Below, piece by piece: positions 1-4,785 of a stretch of DNA of 7,171 nucleotides. The DNA is from CAZUEG01 sp043798775 (GTDB lineage Bacteria > Patescibacteriota > Minisyncoccia > Minisyncoccales > GWA2-46-15): assembly GCA_043798775.1 (NCBI GenBank), contig JAZDOL010000074.1, forward strand, positions 1-7,171. Reading direction: 5' to 3'. Made by a program: the position numbers and the translations under genes. Position 1 is the stretch's first letter; every line of letters begins with the position of its first letter. A model generated the notes under the pieces. That model saw only the letters and a list, made by a program, of their open reading frames with translations. It was not told the DNA's origin and made no database searches.

Positions 1-523
1 GTTTGCCGGTTTCAAAAAACAATAAGCTGGGAAGGATGTTTACCTTATATTGCGCAAGAATACTTCTACCCGTTACTCGGCATTTCTCATAACCACCGTA
101 AAAGCCAACCAAGAACTCTTTCGCCGGAATACAACTCAACAGACAATTAATCGATTCATTGTTATAAAACTCAACAGCCACCGGTTTTTTACTATTCAAC
201 CTTCTGCTTAGTGATTTTTGGACAACCTGGAAGGAACTACTAACCGGCTGCGCTCCGTAACGGTCAATAAACAGATCGCTGATTCGGCGCGGGTCTTTGT
301 CTAATTCTTCTTTCGCTTTTTTGTATTCTTCTTCTGTTTTACAAAACTTTATAACCCCAATCGGGCAAGCGCCGTCGCATTTCCCGCAATTAATGCATTT
401 TTTTGAATCAATGGCAATCGTTTTCTTCTTTTTATCCCAATGAAAAGCTCCTGTCGGACAAGCCAATACCCCGTCGCAAGCTTCGGAATTGTCGCAGATT
501 TTGAAATTTATTAAGACAGGCAT
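1..523 (-). CDS. Ferredoxin fused to a thioredoxin-like domain (C-terminus beyond the window)
   Basis: Partial gene: ATG at 521-523, reading frame open to base 1 (174 residues visible). Residues 1-60 form a dicluster ferredoxin domain. The second motif is canonical CxxCxxCxxxCP (C43, C46, C49, C53-P54). The first is C10-x5-C16-x5-C22-P and lacks one of the usual four cysteines, as in 7Fe ferredoxins, so a [3Fe-4S] plus [4Fe-4S] content is inferred. Residues about 113-174 look like a thioredoxin fold: a 'KPVAVEFY' first strand, C127-x3-C131 where thioredoxins carry CxxC, and 'YKVNILPSLLFFETGK', which matches the cis-proline strand and following glycine turn. A role in cytoplasmic electron transfer or thiol redox chemistry is inferred; the partner is unknown. 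No signal peptide is seen. Only a weak GGA lies about 9 bases before the ATG. Ferredoxin part is secure; the thioredoxin-like part is likely. Confidence 0.82.
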   Translation of the reverse strand, partial: MPVLINFKICDNSEACDGVLACPTGAFHWDKKKKTIAIDSKKCINCGKCDGACPIGVIKFCKTEEEYKKAKEELDKDPRRISDLFIDRYGAQPVSSSFQVVQKSLSRRLNSKKPVAVEFYNNESINCLLSCIPAKEFLVGFYGGYEKCRVTGRSILAQYKVNILPSLLFFETGK

Positions 524-533
524 ACTGTAATCC

Positions 534-562
534 AAAATATAAATTCAAAACTCAAATAACAA
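534..562 (-). promoter_or_regulatory. Possible promoter of the ferredoxin gene
   Basis: On the minus strand a TTGTTA (557-562) and a TATTTT (534-539) are separated by 17 bases, and the ATG begins 10 bases after the -10 hexamer, giving a leader of only a few bases. Each box matches the sigma-70 consensus at four of six positions. The region is low-complexity AT-rich sequence where such matches arise by chance, so this is tentative. Confidence 0.25.
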
Positions 563-658
563 ATAACAAATCAAATTCAAATAATAAATATTTTAAACAT
601 TTGAGTTTCAGTCATTGATTTGTGAATTGACTTTATGCTTTTGTCATTTGAATTTCAA
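541..658. repeat. AT-rich quasi-palindromic intergenic element
   Basis: This fills most of the 207-base gap between the ferredoxin and alanine dehydrogenase genes. Two perfect 10-base inverted pairs are visible: AAACTCAAAT (548-557) with ATTTGAGTTT (599-608), and AAATTCAAAT (573-582) with ATTTGAATTT (646-655). The two pairs interleave rather than nest, so they cannot both form in one simple hairpin. The left half also has a CAAATAA heptamer in tandem (553-559, 560-566) with a degenerate third copy from 567. It looks like the short AT-rich interspersed repeats common between genes of candidate-phylum bacteria, but copy number cannot be seen from one window. The rest of the gap (659-730) has a GC-richer patch at about 661-710 with no ORF, tRNA or clear terminator. 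Confidence 0.5.
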
Positions 659-730
659 AGCGAACACCCGTAGATTATTTACTCAAGCGCCGACCGCGTG
701 CCAACTGAAAAACATTTTCTTGATTTTACG

Positions 731-1708
731 TTAAATTGTCTTAAACTCTTTGCCAATCTTACCGGCTTTCGCCTTGCGATACACATAATAAGCGGTATAG
801 AGATCCTGCACCCCTAATCCAGTGGAATCAAACATCGTGATTTCCTTGTCGTTGGTTCGGCCAGCGATTTTTCCGCTGACAATATCTCCAAGCATTCCAT
901 AAATGTCCTTTTCTGTAATGATACCCTTTTTCAAAGGAACATTAATTTCTCCAGAATGGGTTGCCTGCGCCCGGTCGTCAATAACAATTTTAGCGTCTTT
1001 CAAAATCTGCGGATCTAGTTCTTCTTTGCCCTCGGCATCAGCGCCGATGGCGTTGATGTGAGTACCCGGTAGAATCCATTCTCTTTTAACCACCGGACCT
1101 CTTGCCGGAGTAACAGTAGCAACAATTTCTTGTCCGCATGCTTCTTCTAAACTGCCAGGGATAACTTTGATACCTTCCTTCGCCAGAACTGTTTTAAGAT
1201 TCTTAATTGCTTCAGGACGGATGTCATATACAACTATTTTATCCAATTTTCGGACTTTGCTAATCGCGGCGATTTGAAAAACGGCTTGTTGACCAGCGCC
1301 AACCACTCCTAACGTTTTGGCGTCTTTTTTAGCCAAATACTCTGTTGCTACAGCGCTTCCCGCTCCCGTTCGCATCCCGGTAATATATGTCCCATCCATA
1401 AAAGCGATTGGCACTCCTGTCTTGGCATCATTTAAAAGAATTGACGCCATCACCGTTAGTAAGCCCTTTTTGGGATTATCGGGATGAACGTTGACCATTT
1501 TTGTACCGGCGATATCCAACTCATCCGAATATGCCGGCATAATTCTTAAATCGCCGTTATATTTTCTGAAATACAGATAATTTTTTGGAGGCATTTGCAC
1601 TCCGCCGTTACTATAATCTAAAAACGCTTTTTCAACTTCCTTCACAATTTCGCCGATCTTGTTTAATGGAATAATTTTCTTAACCTGATCGCGAGAGATG
1701 ATTAACAT
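731..1708 (-). CDS. Alanine dehydrogenase / ornithine cyclodeaminase-family enzyme (archaeal AlaDH-like)
   Basis: 325 residues, the usual length for the ornithine cyclodeaminase/mu-crystallin family. The Rossmann dinucleotide motif is GVVGAGQQA at 134-142, followed by the acidic strand end 'VVYD' near 159-162. Conserved family residues are present: K70 in 'AGTKMVNVHP', R113 in 'GMRTGAGSA', and D224 and K228 in 'INAIGADAEGKEELD'; 'MFDSTGLGVQD' (292-302) is also conserved. The 'QMPPK', 'VNVHPDNPKKGLLTVMA' and 'FDSTG' stretches resemble the Archaeoglobus alanine dehydrogenase closely, favouring NAD-dependent interconversion of alanine with pyruvate and ammonia over ornithine cyclisation. Substrate assignment remains inference, since the family also includes ketimine reductases and other imino-acid enzymes. 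Cytoplasmic. The ATG is fixed because an in-frame TAA lies 15 bases upstream of it. No Shine-Dalgarno sequence; a CATAAT sits just before the start. It follows the small membrane protein gene by 45 bases and may be co-transcribed. Confidence 0.88.
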   Translation of the reverse strand: MLIISRDQVKKIIPLNKIGEIVKEVEKAFLDYSNGGVQMPPKNYLYFRKYNGDLRIMPAYSDELDIAGTKMVNVHPDNPKKGLLTVMASILLNDAKTGVPIAFMDGTYITGMRTGAGSAVATEYLAKKDAKTLGVVGAGQQAVFQIAAISKVRKLDKIVVYDIRPEAIKNLKTVLAKEGIKVIPGSLEEACGQEIVATVTPARGPVVKREWILPGTHINAIGADAEGKEELDPQILKDAKIVIDDRAQATHSGEINVPLKKGIITEKDIYGMLGDIVSGKIAGRTNDKEITMFDSTGLGVQDLYTAYYVYRKAKAGKIGKEFKTI

Positions 1709-1753
1709 GTTTATTATGGTTAATTATTTTATTAATTTTCAGAGTGAATATTT

Positions 1754-2092
1754 CTAACCAATCCTCCTTGTCAAAAATAAAGAGATTAAAATGATAGCAC
1801 CTGACAAAACAGTAAAAAGCAGCACTATCCATTTCAATGGCCCTCTATGAAACACGGCGGCATTCTTTAATCCTTCCTCTACGGAAGTTCTTATAGCTGA
1901 TCGATAATTTTCTGGGACATCTTCGATAGAATGACATGTCTTTCCATTAATTTTGATGATTTCTTTATTCATACCATCAATCGATCCCTCGTCGGTTCCT
2001 TCCGATAACTCCTCCAATAAACTGCGTTTTTCTTCGGGAACATCTTCCAATGAGTTATATGTTTCGCCATCGACAAGGAATACTTTCTTCAT
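1754..2092 (-). CDS. Small single-pass membrane protein with two 'EDVPE' repeats
   Basis: 112 residues, function not recognised. Two copies of one motif are seen: residues 4-32 (VDGETYNSLEDVPEEKRSLL onward) and 46-74 (INGKTCHSIEDVPENYRSAI onward). They share the pattern [DN]G-x-T-x2-S-[LI]-EDVPE-x2-RS-x6-EG. A 13-residue linker rich in acidic residues and glycine separates them. One hydrophobic helix at about 86-107, followed by basic 'TRR', should be a transmembrane segment; there is no N-terminal signal peptide. The basic tail and the hydrophilic N-terminus leave topology open, though a cytoplasmic N-terminus with a C-terminal anchor would be simplest. Short proteins with this 'NG-x-Y-x-S-L-E-x-V-P' motif are known in bacteria as uncharacterised proteins. 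It lies between ychF (56 bases away) and the alanine dehydrogenase gene. No Shine-Dalgarno; a candidate extended -10 lies upstream. Confidence 0.8.
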   Translation of the reverse strand: MKKVFLVDGETYNSLEDVPEEKRSLLEELSEGTDEGSIDGMNKEIIKINGKTCHSIEDVPENYRSAIRTSVEEGLKNAAVFHRGPLKWIVLLFTVLSGAIILISLFLTRRIG

Positions 2093-2120
2093 ATGCTTGA
2101 TACTAAGATAATGATTTTCT

Positions 2121-2129
2121 ATAATACCA
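2121..2129 (-). promoter_or_regulatory. Extended -10 promoter element before the small membrane protein gene
   Basis: TGGTATTAT on the minus strand matches the extended -10 form TGnTATAAT with one mismatch. It lies in the 56-base gap after ychF, 28 bases before the ATG at 2092, predicting a leader of about 20 bases. The -35 region at a 16-17 base spacing is poor, as is often tolerated with an extended -10. Confidence 0.4.
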
Positions 2130-2148
2130 CAATTTACTACGACTTAAA

Positions 2149-3207
2149 CTATATTTTAATTTCAATCACATCGCCGTCTTGAATGACACATTCTTTGCCT
2201 TCGGTTCGAATTAAACCTAATTCTCGCGCCTTAGTATATCCTCCGGAATTAATGAGATCTTGATAATTAATAATCTCGGCGCGAATGAATTTTTCTTCAA
2301 AATCGCTGTGAATTACTCCGCCGGCTTGCGGCGCTTTGCTTCCCCTTCTTAAAGTCCAAGCATGGCTATCTTTTTCCCCGGCGGTGAAAAATGTGATTAA
2401 ATCGAGAAGCTCGTAACATTTTACTATCAGATTATCGAGGCCGGACGGCGGCAGACTTAATTCTTTTTTTTCTTCTAAAGTTAAATTATCAAGCTCCGAT
2501 TCGGTAAGAATATCCATTACCAAATACGGCCAGTTTTTTTCTTTAAAAGCGCTAATGATTTCCGGTAAAATCTCACCCTCCACTCCATTTAACAGATAAA
2601 ATCGGGGTTTCATCGTCAATAACTGACAGGGAGTTAATATTTTTTTATCTTCTTTTGACCACGAACCTTCCGCCAAAACTATTCCTTTTTCCAAATACCC
2701 TCCGGCTCTTTTTAAAACATCTGTTTCTTCAATCGCTTCTTTTTTTCCGGCTCTTACCTCGCCTTCCAAGTCATAAAGCCGCTTGGTAACCGTTTCGATA
2801 TCTTTAATTGTTAACTCTATGTCTAAGGTCTCTTTCTCTTTTATCGGATCAACCGTCGACATCGTGTTTACAATCTTGTCGTTACCAAACGCGCGCAAAA
2901 CATAAACAATCATTTCCACCTCGCGGATATGCGCCAAAAACCGATTACCAAGGCCTTCTCCTTGGCTGGCGCCTTTTACCAGGCCGGCGATATCAACAAA
3001 TTTGATTGTTGGATAAATTAATTCTTTGGAATTAAAAAACGCTGCCAGTTGATTCACTCGCTCATCGTTCACGATAACCGTTCCGATATTCGGGTCGATT
3101 GTGCAAAACGGATAATTGGCGCAATCCACCTGTTTTTTAGTAATCGTGGAAAACAGGGTTGATTTCCCCACATTTGGCAGACCGACTATTCCTACAGAAA
3201 AAGACAT
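2149..3207 (-). CDS. ychF: Ribosome-associated NTPase YchF (Obg family, OLA1-like)
   Basis: 352 residues, close to the usual 360-365. The N-terminal G domain has the P-loop GLPNVGKST (9-17), the YchF-type switch region 'NYPFCTIDPN' (31-40), DIAG (72-75) followed by a hydrophobic residue where classical GTPases carry catalytic glutamine, and NGVE at 207-210 in place of NKxD. NxxE is the known YchF signature linked to ATP use rather than strict GTP specificity. A helical insertion occupies about 125-200. The C-terminal TGS domain (about 268-351) contains the conserved 'FFTAGEKDSHAWTLRRGSKA' and 'DFEEKFIRAEI' stretches and ends 'VIQDGDVIEIKI'. Family role: cytoplasmic ATPase that associates with ribosomes and modulates translation and stress responses. 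No Shine-Dalgarno before the ATG at 3205-3207; the 131-base upstream gap holds the terminator of the toxin-antitoxin operon, so ychF is probably transcribed separately, though no strong promoter is visible. Confidence 0.97.
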   Translation of the reverse strand: MSFSVGIVGLPNVGKSTLFSTITKKQVDCANYPFCTIDPNIGTVIVNDERVNQLAAFFNSKELIYPTIKFVDIAGLVKGASQGEGLGNRFLAHIREVEMIVYVLRAFGNDKIVNTMSTVDPIKEKETLDIELTIKDIETVTKRLYDLEGEVRAGKKEAIEETDVLKRAGGYLEKGIVLAEGSWSKEDKKILTPCQLLTMKPRFYLLNGVEGEILPEIISAFKEKNWPYLVMDILTESELDNLTLEEKKELSLPPSGLDNLIVKCYELLDLITFFTAGEKDSHAWTLRRGSKAPQAGGVIHSDFEEKFIRAEIINYQDLINSGGYTKARELGLIRTEGKECVIQDGDVIEIKI

Positions 3208-3265
3208 GATATAAATTAAAAAATAACACTTATTGTTTTATTACATTTATTTTGCATATTTACAA

Positions 3266-3291
3266 CTAAAAACCGGCTTCGGTTGCCGGTT
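3266..3291 (-). terminator. Rho-independent terminator of the mntA-hepT operon
   Basis: A perfect 7-base stem, AACCGGC (3271-3277) with GCCGGTT (3285-3291), encloses a 7-base loop. Read on the minus strand it is followed by a T run (3268-3272). It lies 47 bases after the hepT stop and before ychF, the right place and orientation to end the toxin-antitoxin transcript. The opposite strand has no T run after the stem. The remainder of the 3208-3338 gap is AT-rich with nothing else supported. Confidence 0.65.
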
Positions 3292-3338
3292 ATAATAAAG
3301 GCTATCTACCTTGCCTCGGAAATTTAAAAAAAATCTGC

Positions 3339-3683
3339 TTACTCAACAAGCTTTTTTAAAATATCTGAAATTGCGATTTTTAATTCAGGTACGTTTTTCT
3401 TGATGATTCTATAAGCAAGTTTTAGATCAACGCCAAAATATTCGTGAACAAGAATATTTCTCATCCCTGCCAATTTTTTCCATTCGACCTCGGGGTGTTT
3501 TTCTTTAAAAGCAACTGGAAGATTTTTTACCGCTTCGCCAATGATTTCCAGGCGTCTTATTACCGCATCTTGAATTAACTCCGATTTCAAAAACTTTTCT
3601 TGAGAAATCCCCTTAGTAAAGTTTTCTAGTCTTCCTATGCTTTCCAAAATATGGAGAAGAAAAATCTTTGCTTTTTTCTTCAT
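3339..3683 (-). CDS. hepT: HepT-like HEPN ribonuclease toxin (DUF86)
   Basis: 114 residues, normal for HepT/DUF86, all-helical in character. The HEPN catalytic signature RxxxxHxY is intact as R75-NILV-H80-E-Y82, within 'LAGMRNILVHEYFGVD'. The upstream family helix 'AVIRRLEIIGEAVKNLP' (40-56) is also present. In characterised HepT toxins this motif forms the RNase active site of a dimer, and the tyrosine is the residue that MntA modifies by adding AMP groups. The gene begins inside the end of mntA (ATGA overlap at 3680-3683) and probably relies on translational coupling, since only a weak GAAAG precedes the ATG and the better AGGAG is roughly 30 bases away. All signature residues needed for toxicity are present, so I infer an active toxin. 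The main alternative is a decayed or domesticated pair, which the sequence does not suggest. Confidence 0.93.
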   Translation of the reverse strand: MKKKAKIFLLHILESIGRLENFTKGISQEKFLKSELIQDAVIRRLEIIGEAVKNLPVAFKEKHPEVEWKKLAGMRNILVHEYFGVDLKLAYRIIKKNVPELKIAISDILKKLVE

Positions 3684-3964
3684 AAGATTACTTTCTGTTC
3701 GCTTAAAATAATCTCCTTTAATAGGGGGTTTAGAGAATTATAAGTTAGAAGATCCACTTTCTTACTTAGCTTTTCTTCCAGTTCAATCTTTAAGCCAGAC
3801 AAATCAAGCAAACTCTTGTCGTTACCTTTAAATTCAACCAGAAGGTCGATGTCGCTGTTTTTCTTAGCCGTGCCCCTGGCAACCGAACCAAAAACTGCTG
3901 CTCTTTTTACGTCATTTCTTTTCAAAATCGCGATTATTTTCCTTTTTACTTCTGATATTTCCAT
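3680..3964 (-). CDS. mntA: MntA-like minimal nucleotidyltransferase antitoxin
   Basis: 94 residues, the compact size typical of minimal nucleotidyltransferases. The pol-beta-type active site is complete: G26-S27, then 'VARGTAKKNS', then D38-I-D40, with the third carboxylate D71 in 'KKVDLLTY'. In characterised MntA-HepT systems this enzyme transfers AMP from ATP to the tyrosine of the HEPN RxxxxHxY motif, silencing the toxin. The antitoxin gene comes first, overlaps hepT by four bases and uses TGA as stop. The ATG at 3962-3964 is preceded by a good extended -10 only 6 bases away, so the mRNA is probably leaderless. It could in principle act as another nucleotidyltransferase, but the adjacent HEPN partner makes the antitoxin role strong. 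Confidence 0.93.
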   Translation of the reverse strand: MEISEVKRKIIAILKRNDVKRAAVFGSVARGTAKKNSDIDLLVEFKGNDKSLLDLSGLKIELEEKLSKKVDLLTYNSLNPLLKEIILSEQKVIL

Positions 3965-3970
3965 AGATTA

Positions 3971-3999
3971 TTTATAACATGATGATTAACTATAAACAA
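3971..3999 (-). promoter_or_regulatory. Promoter of mntA-hepT, probably giving a leaderless mRNA
   Basis: On the minus strand a TTGTTT -35 (3994-3999) is separated by exactly 17 bases from a TATAAA -10 (3971-3976). The -10 carries the extended TG dinucleotide (TGTTATAAA, 3971-3979). Only six bases separate the -10 from the mntA ATG, so transcription would begin at or next to the start codon. It sits in the 48-base gap after the HD-domain gene. Confidence 0.55.
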
Positions 4000-4012
4000 C
4001 AGAGGATATATT

Positions 4013-4696
4013 TTAGATATTGCTGGTATATTCGGCGATCAAGCGGTTAATTTCGTTTAAAAACACTTCTCGCCGGTTGATAAATTCTTGTTGCGACCAC
4101 TGAAAATAAAACTTGGTAATATTTTTTTTAATTAAGAAATGGTCAAAATAGAATTGCGCCAATTTAACCAGCCGGAAATCAACCACGCCAATATTGGGAT
4201 ACTTCTCCCTTAGGGGCTTAACGCGTTCAAATGACCACTCGTCGAGTTGGTCCAGGTCTTTTAACACCTGCGATTCTATTGTTTTTGCCGGCCAAAACTG
4301 GACCCCGGCGTGCTTTCTGATATTGTAACTTACGGCTTTTATCGTATTCTGGTTCAGACCGGAATTTCTGGCCATCCTGGTAAACAAACCTCCGGAGCCG
4401 ATTCCCTCCCACAGGCGGTCTATTAGAAGAGACCGAACGGTAAATGGGAAGCGGGATGTTCGCCACACATCATGCCAAACGATTGACATTAAAAGCACAT
4501 CAAGATTTATTTCCTTCCGTATATGGGGCTGGTCACGAATAAAATGCTCTAAGTCGCCAAACATTCGATACACATGGTTAGAATTATGAAGAATATCGAT
4601 ACTGTCACGCATCATTTCTATTCCCTGTTCGCAAATCCGCCCGGCCGCCTCGGATATGTTTAGTTGATTTCTTACTAAAAAGTCATTTAGATTCAT
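4013..4696 (-). CDS. HD-domain metal-dependent phosphohydrolase, substrate unknown
   Basis: 227 residues from the ATG at 4694-4696. An in-frame TTG at 4706-4708 would add four residues and cannot be excluded; neither start has a Shine-Dalgarno sequence. HD superfamily ligands are visible: H41 in 'HNSNHVYRMF', the H75-D76 pair in 'LLMSIVWHDVWR', a further histidine H129 in 'IRKHAG', and the acidic 'KDLDQLDEW' (D147/D149), matching the usual 'DADxLD' segment. The family hydrolyses phosphomonoesters, phosphodiesters or nucleotides with a bound divalent metal; the substrate here cannot be told. No signal peptide or membrane helix. Length and flanks do not match RelA/SpoT, dGTPase or cyclic-di-GMP HD-GYP enzymes, and I see no fused domain. 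It lies 89 bases downstream of the helicase-nuclease gene and 48 bases before mntA, on the same strand, so it could be read from the helicase transcript. Confidence 0.75.
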   Translation of the reverse strand: MNLNDFLVRNQLNISEAAGRICEQGIEMMRDSIDILHNSNHVYRMFGDLEHFIRDQPHIRKEINLDVLLMSIVWHDVWRTSRFPFTVRSLLIDRLWEGIGSGGLFTRMARNSGLNQNTIKAVSYNIRKHAGVQFWPAKTIESQVLKDLDQLDEWSFERVKPLREKYPNIGVVDFRLVKLAQFYFDHFLIKKNITKFYFQWSQQEFINRREVFLNEINRLIAEYTSNI

Positions 4697-4785
4697 AAAG
4701 CAAGTCAATAAGATCTCTAATTAAATAATTTACGATAATAATATTTGTTAGATATCTACCGTTTGGAGAATTACGAACACATACA

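Noticed and set aside
553..573. CRISPR-like short repeats
   Set aside because: The CAAATAA units are 7 bases, directly adjacent and degenerate, with no spacers and no cas genes in the window.
1762..1768. Perfect AAGGAGG on the minus strand
   Set aside because: It falls in the final arginine codons of the small membrane protein and is about 54 bases before the next ATG, with in-frame stops between, so it is not a usable ribosome binding site.
2808..3005. 65-codon plus-strand reading frame
   Set aside because: It lies wholly antisense to ychF, has no recognisable domain and no start context; it is a shadow of the real gene.
3680..3682. Alternative genetic code with TGA as glycine
   Set aside because: TGA ends mntA exactly at the hepT overlap, and no in-frame TGA interrupts any of the full-length families.
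4227..4466. Minus-strand 79-codon frame rich in arginine and proline
   Set aside because: It overlaps the HD-domain gene in another frame, and that gene has clear family motifs.
4706..4708. TTG as start of the HD-domain gene
   Set aside because: An ATG four codons later is the better start; neither has a Shine-Dalgarno site, so the TTG remains only an alternative.
4697..4785. Terminator between the helicase-nuclease and the HD gene
   Set aside because: Only short palindromes (AGATATCT, AGATCT) and a weak AATT-ATTT-AATT are present, with no stable stem plus T run.
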